From Natrinema sp. CBA1119 (GTDB lineage Archaea > Halobacteriota > Halobacteria > Halobacteriales > Natrialbaceae), in contig NZ_PDBS01000001.1 in NCBI RefSeq assembly GCF_002572525.1, positions 3,596,001 to 3,660,000 of the forward strand: a DNA stretch of 64,000 nt, read 5' to 3'. Each line of letters begins with the position of its first letter. The stretch's first letter is position 1. The notes beneath the pieces are model-generated. The model had not been told where the DNA came from. It saw only the letters and a program-made list of their open reading frames with translations, and ran no database searches. Shown here piece by piece: positions 8,832 through 17,255 of the stretch. The position numbers and the translations under genes were made by a program.

Positions 8832-10037
8832 CTACTGGATGACGCCGTCCTCGCGAAGCTGGGAGAGTTCGTCCGCCGAGTAGCCGTGGCGCTCGAGGAT
8901 CGAGTCGGTGCTCTCTCCCAACTGCTGGGGTGCGACCTCGAGTTGGGTCCCGAGCTGGGCGAAGTGGACGGGTTGATCGATCACGTCCGCGTCCTCCCGG
9001 TCGTCGCGTTCCATGACCTGATGGAGTTCGCGCTGTTTCACGTGGTCGTCCTCCCAGACCGTTTTCGTATCGTAAATCGGGCCGGCGGGAACGGTTTCCG
9101 CGTGAAGGCGATCGATCCAGTACTCGCTCGGTTCCGATTCCAGAATCGGTTCGAGGATGTCGTCCAGTTCCTCCCGGTTTTCGACCCGGTCTTCCATCGT
9201 GGCGAACCGGTCGTCCTCGAGCAGCTCCGGCCGCTCGAGCGCGCGGCAGAAGCCGCGCCAGAAGTCCGGCGTCCCCGCTGCGATGATGATCGGTCCGTCG
9301 GCGCAGTCGTACTTTCCGAAGGGGACGATCGACGGGTGGTGCGTGCCGAGTCGCGGGAACGGCTCGTCGTAGCCGAACGTGTAGCCGGCGCGAGCGGTGA
9401 GCCAGGTGATGGCGGCGTCCAACATGGGGACTTCGATCCACTCGCCGTCGATGCGGCCTCGCTCTCGAGCGTACAGCGCGGCGAGAACGCTCTGGCTAGC
9501 ATACGAACCGGCGATGAGGTCGCCGCTGGGAAGCCCCGACCACAGCGGTTCCCCGCCTTCTTCGCCGGTGATGCTCATGATCCCGCTCATTCCCTGGATC
9601 AGCATGTCCCACGCCGGCAGGTCCTCGTACGGGCTGTCGCGGCCGAATCCGGAGATCGAACAGTAGATGAGCTCCGGATTCAGTTCGGACACGGTCTCGT
9701 ATCCGAGTCCGAACGACTCGGCGCGTCCCGGTTTCGTGCTCTCGATGAACACGTCGGCGTCGGCGACGAGCCGCTGAGCCGCTTCCTGCCCCGCGTCGCT
9801 CTTGAGATCGATGGCGACGCTGTACTTGTTCCGATTCAGGGTGTCGAAGTAGGCTGGTGTGGGCTGAATGTCCCGACTTCGGTCGCCGCGTCCGACCGCT
9901 TCGATCTTGATCACTTCCGCGCCGAGGTCGCCGAGGGCCATCGTCGCGAACGGGCCGGCTGCGACCTGGGTCAGATCGACAACGGTGATTCCGTCGAGGG
10001 GTAACACGTCCGTCTCAGGGGATTTCGCTGCCTCCAT
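8832..10037 (-). CDS. class III CoA transferase (CaiB/BaiF family)
   Basis: A 401-aa family III CoA transferase starting at the ATG at 10037 (MEAAKSPETDVLPLDGITVV); 28 further open codons upstream look non-coding. Blocks are VDLTQVAAGPFATMALGDLG, AEVIKIEAVGRGDRSRD, LNRNKYSVAIDLKS and LPAWDMLIQGMSGIM, with D144 at the catalytic position. The C-terminal YSADELSQLREDGVIQ is typical. It lies downstream of the thiolase/DUF35 pair (gap about 145 bases) and upstream of a CMD protein, all on one strand, so it may load or exchange the CoA of that pathway's acid. Confidence 0.92.
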   Translation of the reverse strand: MEAAKSPETDVLPLDGITVVDLTQVAAGPFATMALGDLGAEVIKIEAVGRGDRSRDIQPTPAYFDTLNRNKYSVAIDLKSDAGQEAAQRLVADADVFIESTKPGRAESFGLGYETVSELNPELIYCSISGFGRDSPYEDLPAWDMLIQGMSGIMSITGEEGGEPLWSGLPSGDLIAGSYASQSVLAALYARERGRIDGEWIEVPMLDAAITWLTARAGYTFGYDEPFPRLGTHHPSIVPFGKYDCADGPIIIAAGTPDFWRGFCRALERPELLEDDRFATMEDRVENREELDDILEPILESEPSEYWIDRLHAETVPAGPIYDTKTVWEDDHVKQRELHQVMERDDREDADVIDQPVHFAQLGTQLEVAPQQLGESTDSILERHGYSADELSQLREDGVIQ

Positions 10038-10182
10038 ACCTGTCCCTACTCTTGATCTGGGGTAAGTGTTTGGGAGCGAAACCCACTGGTCGCCGTGACG
10101 GGGCCGTGATACCGACGACACCGATCGGGATGGGTATCGACTCCGTCAGTACTGGACGGAAAGTCTGAAAAACCGACAGCGA

Positions 10183-10581
10183 TCACTCCGCGAGTTCGAA
10201 CTGGTACAGCTGCTGGTCGCCGCGTTCCTCCCAGATCAGCTCCACCGGATCGCCGACGGAGACGGCCGCCGGCTCCGCGAGGACGTTCGCCATCACCGTC
10301 ACATCAGCCCCCATCGCGACGAGCGCGACGACGTACGGTGTCTCCCCCTCGAACGCCTCCGTCGGAGCGCGGTGGACGACGGTGAACGATTCGACGGTTC
10401 CGCTCCCGTCCAGTTCGACTTCTTCGGACGCCGTGTGCCAGCAGTTCGGGCAGGCGGCCGCCGGGTAAAATCGCTCGTGACCGCAGTCGGTACATCGCTG
10501 GACGATGAACCGCCCGTCGTTGCAAGCGTCCCAGAATCGGGCCGTGTCTTCCGACGGCGTCGGGACGGGTTTGTCGGCCAT
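10183..10581 (-). CDS. DUF35 (Zn-ribbon plus OB-fold) acyl-CoA-associated protein
   Basis: A 132-aa protein with an N-terminal helix (TPSEDTARFWDACNDGRF), a zinc ribbon formed by C30xxC33 and C44xxC47 (QRCTDCGHERF, AACPNCWHT), and an OB-fold domain with the ELDGSGTVESFTVVHRAP and VGDPVELIWEE strands. DUF35 proteins bind acyl-CoA and work as obligate partners of thiolase-fold enzymes, for example in archaeal HMG-CoA formation and in steroid side-chain aldolases. The thiolase-fold gene ends one base upstream of this ATG, so the two are almost certainly co-translated and form a complex. That partnership is inference from family behaviour and adjacency. Confidence 0.9.
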   Translation of the reverse strand: MADKPVPTPSEDTARFWDACNDGRFIVQRCTDCGHERFYPAAACPNCWHTASEEVELDGSGTVESFTVVHRAPTEAFEGETPYVVALVAMGADVTVMANVLAEPAAVSVGDPVELIWEERGDQQLYQFELAE

Positions 10582-10582
10582 T

Positions 10583-11731
10583 TTACCACGCCTCCATCAG
10601 CAGCGTCGCGTTCGTAGACAGGACGCCGCCGACGCCGTGAGCGAGCGCGAGATCGGCGTCCACCTGCGTCTCCGCTGCATCCCCTCTGATCTGGCGTGCG
10701 GCCTCGAGAATGTGAAAGACGCCCGCACCGGCGTAGGAGAGTTCCCCGCCGTGCGTGTTCACCGGTAGTTCGCCGTCGATCGTGATTCCCCGCTCGCGAA
10801 CGAACGAGCCGCTTTCGCCTTTCTCGCAGAATCCGAGATCCTCGAGGAGGAGGAGCGGCGTGATCGTAAAGCAGTCGTACAACTGCGCGACGTCGACATC
10901 GTCGGGGGTGCGATCGGCCATCTCGAACGCCGTCGTCCCGCTCGCTGCCGCGGGCGTCTCCAGCAGGTCGTCGCGTCTGTGGATGTACTCCGACCCGTGT
11001 CCCTCCCCGTAGCCGGTCAGCTCGACTGGGGCTCGCGTCTCCTCGGCCGCATCGGCCGAGGACACGACCACGGCGCCGGCACAGTCGCTGATCAACGCGC
11101 ACTCGAGTTTGTGCAGCGGCGACGAAATCAGCCCCGAGGAGAGGACATCGTCGACGTCTATCGGTTCGGTGTGCTGTCCGGCCCCGCGCATCGACGCGTG
11201 TTCGCGGCAGGCGACCGCGACCGTTGCGAGCTCTTCCGCGGTCGTTCCGTACGTCGCCATGTGCTTCTGTGCGATCAGCGCGTACATCGACGGCACCAGC
11301 GGCCCGAACGGGTTCTCGAACTCGGGGTGCCCGACCTCCGTCGCGAGACTGCTGACCCCGTCGTCGCCCTTGGAGAATCCCGTTCGCCGATTATCGCCGA
11401 ACGCGACGACGACGTTTTCACACTGACCCTGTCGGACGGCGTTCGCAGCGTGACAGACCCCGACGAACGGCGTCGCACCGCCGAGTCGAAGGCTCTCGTT
11501 GTACGTGAGATTCAGTCCCAGGTAATCGGCGACGACCGTACTGTGCATCAGCTTCGGATCGACGAGTGAGTACCCGGTGACGAGTCCGTCGATATCCGCT
11601 TTCTCGAGGCCGGCGTCGTCGACCGCCTCGAGACAGGCATTCGCATAGAGGTTGATCGAATCCATATCCGGCGTCTTCCCGATCGGCGATTCCCCGATAC
11701 CGGTCACTGCGACCCGCTGTGTCGAACCCAT
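10583..11731 (-). CDS. thiolase-fold acyl-CoA lyase/aldolase (SCP2/Ltp-like), no nucleophilic Cys
   Basis: A 382-aa thiolase-superfamily protein beginning MGSTQRVAVTGIGESPIGKT. Other blocks are ACLEAVDDAGL, FGDNRRTGF, the catalytic-loop region DVAQLYDCFTITPLLLLEDLG, NTHGGELSYAGAGVFH and AHGVGGVLSTNATLLM. Where degradative thiolases have the nucleophilic Cys (about residue 84) it reads SLRLGGATPF, without Cys. The GHP loop is replaced by LSYAGAG with Tyr333, and Tyr285 lies in YDCF. This pattern matches lipid-transfer-protein thiolases that act as retro-aldolases with a DUF35 partner (the steroid Ltp2 type) better than a true thiolase. The one-base spacing to DUF35 supports a complex. The substrate is unknown. 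Confidence 0.88.
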   Translation of the reverse strand: MGSTQRVAVTGIGESPIGKTPDMDSINLYANACLEAVDDAGLEKADIDGLVTGYSLVDPKLMHSTVVADYLGLNLTYNESLRLGGATPFVGVCHAANAVRQGQCENVVVAFGDNRRTGFSKGDDGVSSLATEVGHPEFENPFGPLVPSMYALIAQKHMATYGTTAEELATVAVACREHASMRGAGQHTEPIDVDDVLSSGLISSPLHKLECALISDCAGAVVVSSADAAEETRAPVELTGYGEGHGSEYIHRRDDLLETPAAASGTTAFEMADRTPDDVDVAQLYDCFTITPLLLLEDLGFCEKGESGSFVRERGITIDGELPVNTHGGELSYAGAGVFHILEAARQIRGDAAETQVDADLALAHGVGGVLSTNATLLMEAW

Positions 11732-11852
11732 GTACTGTTACCCGCCACATGACCACATAGTTCTTGTTGAAGCGAGGGTCTCGCTCGCGAAAAACGGGCC
11801 AGAGAAGTCGTTCGGATCGACCCGGTGGTCGCGACACCGCCGATCGGCTCGG

Positions 11853-12299
11853 TTACTCGTCGTCGGCGTACTGGACCATCTTCCGATGGTCCCAGACGAC
11901 GCAGACGTCGTCGTCCTGATTGGAAACGGTCGTCCGGAGCGTGACGACGCCGCCTTTCTCCTTCTCCTCGAGGTCGGTGACTTCCTGGACCGTTCGAACG
12001 GTATCGCCCGGGAAAACGGGGGTCGGGAACCGCATGTTGTCGATCCCGTAGAGACCGACGACGGTCCCCTCCGTGTAGCCGATCTGCGTCGTCAGCCCGA
12101 GCCCGATACTGAACACGAGCGGGCCGTGGGCGATCCGAGAGCCGAAGATCGTCTCCTCAGCGTACTCCTCGCTGACGTGTATCTCGTTGTAGTCACCCGA
12201 GAGACCCGCGAAGGACGTCACGTCGGCTTCGGTGATCGTCCGGGTTCTCGATTCGAACATTTCTCCGATCTCGAACTCCTCGAAGTATTTGCCGCTCAT
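11853..12299 (-). CDS. MaoC-like enoyl-CoA hydratase
   Basis: A 148-aa hotdog hydratase. The hydratase-2 motif is canonical: FAGLSGDYNEIHVSEEYA, with D36, N38 and H41. It is followed by GSRIAHGPLVFSIGLGL and FPTPVFPGDTVRT. It begins MSGKYFEEFEIGEMFES, a standard MaoC start. It lies 121 bases upstream of the thiolase/DUF35 pair on the same strand. In steroid and branched-acid pathways a MaoC hydratase makes the tertiary beta-hydroxyacyl-CoA that the thiolase-fold/DUF35 aldolase then cleaves, so this neighbourhood fits hydration followed by retro-aldol cleavage. It diverges from the CoA transferase at 12477. Confidence 0.9.
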   Translation of the reverse strand: MSGKYFEEFEIGEMFESRTRTITEADVTSFAGLSGDYNEIHVSEEYAEETIFGSRIAHGPLVFSIGLGLTTQIGYTEGTVVGLYGIDNMRFPTPVFPGDTVRTVQEVTDLEEKEKGGVVTLRTTVSNQDDDVCVVWDHRKMVQYADDE

Positions 12300-12476
12300 C
12301 TACGCGTCGACTCTAGCGGGGAGGGGGTATAGAGCTTGGTGCAACTGGTCCGTCGGCCGTCACCGAGCGTGCGGTCAGCAGCGGCCGAACTGAGATCGAA
12401 TCCGCATCCGGCGCCTTCCCGATACCGACGAGTAAGAAGTGATAACCCATTGCGCCACGTGGATCGAACTGTTCGC

Positions 12477-13658
12477 ATGCAACCACTGAGAGGAATTGAC
12501 GTGCTTGACTTTACCCAGTCGATCGCCGGCCCCATCTGCACCCAGTCTCTGGCCATCCTGGGCGCAAACGTTGTGAAGGTCGAACCGCCCGAAGGAGACG
12601 CCTTCAGGCCCCTTATCGAGGGCTCGATGTTCGCGTCGTGCAATCGGGGAAAGCGAAGTATCAGTCTCGATCTGAAAAGCGAGTCGGGGCGGGCGATCGC
12701 TCGCGACCTTGCGGCCGACGCGGACGTCGTCGTCGAGAGCTTCCGACCGGGAGTGATGGAGGGCTTCGGCCTCGGATACGATGATCTCAGCGCGGAAAAC
12801 GACGACATCGTCTACTGTTCGATCACCGGGTTCGGGCAGGACGGCCCGTACGAGGAGTATCCGGCCTACGACCCGGTCGCACAGGCGATGTCCGGCCTCA
12901 TGAGCGTCACCGGTCCCACCGACGGCGACCCGGTTCGCGTCGGAACGAGCGCGATCGATTACTCGACCGGGCTGACCGGCGCGATGCTCGTCATGGGCGG
13001 GTTGATCGGCGACGGATCGGAGAGCGGGACCCACATCGACCTCTCGTTGTTCGACGTCGCCACGACGTGGATGGGGTACTGGGTCGCCCACTACACGTCG
13101 ACCGACGAACTCCCCAAACGCGCCGGAGCGGGGCTCTACGGAATGGCTCCGTACGGTATTTTCGAGGCCGGAGACGGACAGCCGTTTTACCTCGCGACGG
13201 CCTCGGAGAAACTGTACGGCCGCCTCTGTGACACCCTCGAGCGGCCGGACCTGCTCGAGGACGATCGCTTCGGGACCGCCGAGGACCGATGGGAGAACCG
13301 CGACGTCCTCCGGGCGGAACTCGAGTCCGAGTTCGGTGCGTTCGATCGCCGGGAACTCGTCGAATCGTTAGCCGAGTCCGGCATTCCCGTCGGACCGCTT
13401 CAGTCCATCGACGAACTGGTCGACGACGACCCCCACGCCGACCACCGGGACCTGTTCGTCGAGACGTACAATCAGCACCTCGAGACTGAGTGTCGGACGA
13501 CGCGAATGCCGTTTCAATTCGCCGAACACTCGCTCGAGCCCGCGTCGTCGCCGCCGCGAAACGGCGAACACACTCGAGCCGTCCTCGGCGAAAACGGCTA
13601 CGACGAGGAGACGATCACCGAACTACTTGATGCGGGTGTCGTGGGAGAATCGGCGTAA
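12477..13658 (+). CDS. class III CoA transferase (CaiB/BaiF family)
   Basis: A 393-aa family III CoA transferase from ATG 12477 (MQPLRGIDVLDFTQSIAGP). The open frame reaches 12336 but the upstream part is not family-like. Blocks are NVVKVEPPEGDAFRPL, CNRGKRSISLDLKS and YPAYDPVAQAMSGLMSV, with D132 as the catalytic Asp, and the C-terminal LGENGYDEETITELLDAGVV. It is closely similar in layout and N-terminal sequence to the transferase at 21382-22557 (MQPLxxIxxxDFTQSIAGPxCTQ in both), so the two are probably paralogues. It diverges from the MaoC gene at 12299. Confidence 0.92.
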   Translation: MQPLRGIDVLDFTQSIAGPICTQSLAILGANVVKVEPPEGDAFRPLIEGSMFASCNRGKRSISLDLKSESGRAIARDLAADADVVVESFRPGVMEGFGLGYDDLSAENDDIVYCSITGFGQDGPYEEYPAYDPVAQAMSGLMSVTGPTDGDPVRVGTSAIDYSTGLTGAMLVMGGLIGDGSESGTHIDLSLFDVATTWMGYWVAHYTSTDELPKRAGAGLYGMAPYGIFEAGDGQPFYLATASEKLYGRLCDTLERPDLLEDDRFGTAEDRWENRDVLRAELESEFGAFDRRELVESLAESGIPVGPLQSIDELVDDDPHADHRDLFVETYNQHLETECRTTRMPFQFAEHSLEPASSPPRNGEHTRAVLGENGYDEETITELLDAGVVGESA

Positions 13659-13950
13659 TCCAATCTCGCTGACGGCACTGCCCGTTTACCGGCCGCCGTT
13701 CGAACCGAGCATACCCCGATCGCCGGCCGAGAGACCGGCTCGAATCGCGTCGGAAACAGTCCACATTCCGCTCGCGATGCTGTCGATTCGCTTCGTCGAG
13801 ACACGGTCGAAACGGGAGAGGATTCTCGCGTGCGAATCGGCACGGATCACCGTCGACGGAGCACTGTCGACCGTCCGTCGGTTGACGCGTTCGTCCCGCA
13901 GTATTCCAGCGGACGTCTCCAATGAGCCGCACTCGAAAAAAGAGAGGGCT
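13659..13950. other. gene-free stretch between CoA transferase and TRAP permease
   Basis: The 292 bases lie between convergent gene ends. I see no convincing ORF, RNA gene or long repeat; open frames here are arginine/serine-rich and lack family features. Confidence 0.5.
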
Positions 13951-15945
13951 TCAGGCGGGAGCGGCCGTTGCCGACTCCTGACGTTCCATATAATGGAACG
14001 CGACGACAACGAGGACCGCCAGAACGAATCCGCCCGCCTGGATGGTCGACGTTCCCCAGAACATGATGGCAACGAGCACGCCCACTCCGACGGTTTTGAT
14101 GCCGACGGAGACGTACCTGTTGTAGTCGATGTTGAAGTGGATGATAGTGACGATCGCGATGAACGTCGCGAGCAGGTAGATGAACGTCAGCGGTGTGTCA
14201 CTCCCCCACTGAGCGATGCTCGGGTGGTAGATAATCGTGTACGGGAGGATGAATAGCGGCGCTCCCATGATCATCGCCTTCTTCGCCACCTGGGTGAAAT
14301 CCGCTTCGGCGATACCGCTGGCGATGACGGCCGCGAGTGCGACCGGTGGCGTGATTGCCGACAGGATCGCGAAGTAGAACACGAACAGGTGCGTGTTGAA
14401 CTCCGAGATGCCGAGGTCTCCGACGGCCGGTGCGACGAACACCACGACGACGACGTACGCGGCGACGGTCGGCATCCCCAGGCCGAACATGATCGACAGG
14501 ATCATCGCCACGAGGAGTAACGGGAAGAGGAGTTCTCCCGAGAGGCCCAACATGAGGAACGACAGTTCCTGCACGATGTTTCCGCTGCCGAGCATACTGA
14601 CGAAGATCGCAATCGCACCGAGGACGACCATGATCTCCGCGCTGGCTATCGCACCTTTCTGGAGGCCAACTAGCAGGTTACGACCGTAATCCCGGAGCGC
14701 AGACCGTCTGTCACTCATGAGGATCATGTTCCAGACGAGCTGGAGTCCGATGAGGGAGATGACCGAGTGGAAGCCGGCGGTAAGCGGCCCAGTCTGTCGG
14801 ATTCCGAGGTCGTAGATGAGGATCAGCACGGACGCGAGCAGAGGCAAGTAGACGTACCACGGTTGGTCCGCGTCCTGCGTCGTCTCCAGGACCTGCTCGT
14901 CATCTGCGTCGGACTTGCTGAGATCGTACCCTTTACTGACGTAGTAGACGGTGATCGACACGGTGAGGTAAAAGATAACCGCTGGGAGCAACGCCCCCAC
15001 GACGACGTCGAGGTAGCTGATGTTCAGGAAGGAGGCCATGACGAACGCCGAGGCCCCCATAATCGGGGGAAGGACCTGGCCGCCCGACGAGGCGTTCGAT
15101 TCGATGGCCGCAGCGGTTTCGCCGTCCATCCCGTAACTCTTCATCAGCGGAATCGTCACGGCACCCGTCGTCGCGGTGTTGGCCGCGGCACTGCCCGATA
15201 TCGATCCCATGACGAAGCTCGTCACGACCGCCAGTTGCGGCACGCCGGACTGCAGGTGTTTGTTCATCCGTCTCCCGAAGTCGATAGCCAGTTGCAGCGC
15301 ACCGAACTCGATCAGGAGACTCGCATAGACGAGGAAGATGACGATCCACTGCGCGCCGACGCCGGGGAGGAATCCGAAGAGTCCGATGTCGAACACGAGG
15401 GAGGACCGCTCGAGGACACGCATTAGCGTGATGCTGCTGTGACCGAACGCCCCGGGAATGTACGATCCGAACATCGCGTACCCGACCGACAGAACGACGA
15501 TCCCGGAGACGAAGAACCCGTATCTGAGGTACGTGAAGAGGAGTATTAATATGACTAATACGAGCGCGAACATGTACTCCATCTGCGTGTAGTTGAGAAT
15601 TCGAGACAGCATCTCGGAGTACGTCGTCACGAAATAGTACGTGATGTAGAGCATCAACGCTGACGTGGCCAACTTCGCGACGAACAGCACCTTGCCGGAG
15701 ATCGCATCCAGATCGGCTTCGACCAGCTGGACCATCAAAAACACCGATAGACACAGCGAAATGATGGTATGTTGGTCGCTATTTACGAGATACGTATACC
15801 CGTATGCGATGTGATAGACAGAGAAGACGAGTGCGCTGAGGGTGAGTAACAGCCATTGTGCGTTCTCGAGCGTGAAATTCAGTGCCGGTAACTGGTCCCC
15901 TTTCTCTTCTAAACTCAGTTCCTGATCGGAGGATGTGTTCGACAT
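13951..15945 (-). CDS. TRAP transporter fused permease (DctQM-type, TAXI partner)
   Basis: A 664-aa polytopic membrane protein, the length of fused 4TM+12TM TRAP permeases. The soluble N-terminus (about 35 aa) is followed by many hydrophobic segments. Family blocks include GVGAQWIVIFLVYASLLIEF, FVMGSISGSAAANTATTGAV, ASSGGQVLPPIMGASAFVMA and LGMPTVAAYVVVVVFVAP, which are the DctM domain. It would import a carboxylate with a Na+ or H+ gradient using the TAXI binding protein encoded 25 bases upstream. It is the likely uptake system for the acids processed by the surrounding CoA enzymes. The substrate is unknown. Confidence 0.92.
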   Translation of the reverse strand: MSNTSSDQELSLEEKGDQLPALNFTLENAQWLLLTLSALVFSVYHIAYGYTYLVNSDQHTIISLCLSVFLMVQLVEADLDAISGKVLFVAKLATSALMLYITYYFVTTYSEMLSRILNYTQMEYMFALVLVILILLFTYLRYGFFVSGIVVLSVGYAMFGSYIPGAFGHSSITLMRVLERSSLVFDIGLFGFLPGVGAQWIVIFLVYASLLIEFGALQLAIDFGRRMNKHLQSGVPQLAVVTSFVMGSISGSAAANTATTGAVTIPLMKSYGMDGETAAAIESNASSGGQVLPPIMGASAFVMASFLNISYLDVVVGALLPAVIFYLTVSITVYYVSKGYDLSKSDADDEQVLETTQDADQPWYVYLPLLASVLILIYDLGIRQTGPLTAGFHSVISLIGLQLVWNMILMSDRRSALRDYGRNLLVGLQKGAIASAEIMVVLGAIAIFVSMLGSGNIVQELSFLMLGLSGELLFPLLLVAMILSIMFGLGMPTVAAYVVVVVFVAPAVGDLGISEFNTHLFVFYFAILSAITPPVALAAVIASGIAEADFTQVAKKAMIMGAPLFILPYTIIYHPSIAQWGSDTPLTFIYLLATFIAIVTIIHFNIDYNRYVSVGIKTVGVGVLVAIMFWGTSTIQAGGFVLAVLVVVAFHYMERQESATAAPA

Positions 15946-15970
15946 GATTGGAGAGTGAAAGGACTGCTAC

Positions 15971-17014
15971 TTATCCTTCGATCAGGTCTTCGTTCCAGAG
16001 ATCGTTCTCCTGATACCACTCGACGGCTCCCGGATGGACCGGCGACTGCGTGAGCCCCTCTACCGCGTACTCCTCGTTGAACAGTCCGAGGGCGTCGTGG
16101 ACGTCCTGAATCTCTTCTACGTTGCTGAACGAGATTTCACAGAACTCCTTGACGAGTTCGTTACTGAGGTCAGGGTGAACGAACCACTGGTACGGCGCCG
16201 TCGGCGATTGGACCGTGTCGATGTTCGTCTCGAACCCGAAGACCTCGTTGACCGGCACCTCGGTGACGTTGAGGTACGGGTCCTCTTCGATCGTCGAAAG
16301 CTGATCGTCGCTGAACTCGAGGACTCGCAGGCTGTCCATGCTATTTAGCTGTTCGGCCCATCCGGGAAGCGACGTCCCGCTCGCCATCACGTACGTGTAC
16401 GCGGCATCGACTCGTCCTTCCTCGAGAGCGAAGGGAATGTCCGACCAGTCTCCCTGTGTGAGTTCGATGTCTTCGTAGAGTCCGACGCTGTCGAAGGGAA
16501 TTGCACCGACGAAGCGGGACCCGGCAGCGCCGTTGTGAACGGTCTTCCCCGCCAAGTCGTCGATCGATTGGATGCTATCGTCCGCCGTCACCCAGAACGG
16601 ACGGATATCGGCGATCGCCATGACCTGTTGTGGGACGGTCGGAACGGTGTTGTCACCACCGAACTGGGCGCCCGGTCGACTCTCTTCGTTATAAGAGGCC
16701 ATCCCCATCGCGCTCGTCCCTCGAGTGATGTGATTCTCACCCTGGGCACAGAGCCTGTAGGCCTCTTCCGACCCACCAGTCGTGTTGAGGGTCAGGTTGA
16801 TATCCGTATCAGCGTTCTCGAAAAGCTGGGCCCACCCGCTTGCCTTTATGTATCCGATCGTTCCCTCGCGCGTAATCCCGAAACTCCAATCGGTGGTATC
16901 ACTTTCAACGCTACTATCACCGTTTCCCCCACCGATACAGCCCGCTAACCCTGCTAGTCCCGCTACACCTGCGGCCGTCATAAAGCGCCGTCTGTTGTAC
17001 GACATCCGTGTCAT
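15971..17014 (-). CDS. TAXI-family TRAP transporter solute-binding lipoprotein
   Basis: A 347-aa extracytoplasmic binding protein (ATG 17014; the alternative start at 17005 begins MSYNRRRFM). The N-terminus has a Tat motif (RRRFM) and a lipobox with C26 (GLAGLAGCIGG), so it is exported folded and lipid-anchored. TAXI features include EGTIGYIKASGWAQLFENAD, TGGSEEAYRLCAQGENHI and DLAGKTVHNGAAGSRF. It feeds the permease gene 25 bases downstream. The start region lies in an exact three-copy 34-bp tandem repeat, which puts extra out-of-frame start codons between the promoter and the true start; see findings. Confidence 0.92.
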   Translation of the reverse strand: MTRMSYNRRRFMTAAGVAGLAGLAGCIGGGNGDSSVESDTTDWSFGITREGTIGYIKASGWAQLFENADTDINLTLNTTGGSEEAYRLCAQGENHITRGTSAMGMASYNEESRPGAQFGGDNTVPTVPQQVMAIADIRPFWVTADDSIQSIDDLAGKTVHNGAAGSRFVGAIPFDSVGLYEDIELTQGDWSDIPFALEEGRVDAAYTYVMASGTSLPGWAEQLNSMDSLRVLEFSDDQLSTIEEDPYLNVTEVPVNEVFGFETNIDTVQSPTAPYQWFVHPDLSNELVKEFCEISFSNVEEIQDVHDALGLFNEEYAVEGLTQSPVHPGAVEWYQENDLWNEDLIEG

Positions 17015-17088
17015 GATGACGCCGTCTGTTGTACGACATCCGTGTCATGATGACGCCGTCTGTTGTACGACATCCGTGTCATGATGAC
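16987..17088 (-). repeat. exact 3 x 34-bp tandem repeat over the TAXI start codon
   Basis: Three identical 34-bp units occupy 16987-17020, 17021-17054 and 17055-17088. Each carries the coding-strand start segment ATGACACGGATGTCGTACAA. Only the gene-proximal unit is in frame with the binding protein. Because 34 is not a multiple of three, each added unit shifts frame. Confidence 0.97.
17011..17082 (-). other. repeat-derived 23-codon upstream ORF overlapping the TAXI start
   Basis: From the ATG of the distal repeat unit (17082) the frame reads MTRMSYNRRRHHDTDVVQQT, then AlaSerSer, then TGA at 17013-17011. That stop overlaps the ATG of the binding-protein gene (17014) as ATGA. If the transcript starts near 17082, as the TATA box suggests, ribosomes would translate this peptide first and reach the gene by coupled re-initiation. 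Confidence 0.5.
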
Positions 17089-17097
17089 ACAATCCAA

Positions 17098-17112
17098 ACC
17101 ATATATACTTAT
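17098..17112 (-). promoter_or_regulatory. TATA-rich promoter for the TRAP operon
   Basis: The segment around 17098-17112 reads AAGTATATATGG on the coding strand, with a second TATA-like run at about 17113-17125. It lies about 20-30 bases before the ATG of the outermost 34-bp unit and about 90 bases before the true start, so the tandem repeat separates promoter and gene. Confidence 0.6.
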
Positions 17113-17255
17113 TTGTATATATCACATACATTCGGCAAGAATTGAAGAGGGAATGAAAACCGACGACCTCGTCTGACGACCGACACACCCATCGGCCGAT
17201 TTCGAGTCACTTCGACCGAGCGAAACGCGGGAGAGCGAACTCACCGTTCGATCCA

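Noticed and set aside
10183-12299. Calling the MaoC/thiolase/DUF35 set a steroid-degradation cluster
   Set aside because: No ring-degrading oxygenases or KshA/HsaC-type genes are visible; only the cleavage chemistry can be inferred, not the substrate.
16987-17088. The 34-bp tandem units as a CRISPR array
   Set aside because: Units are directly adjacent without spacers, only three exist, and they lie inside the start of a coding gene.
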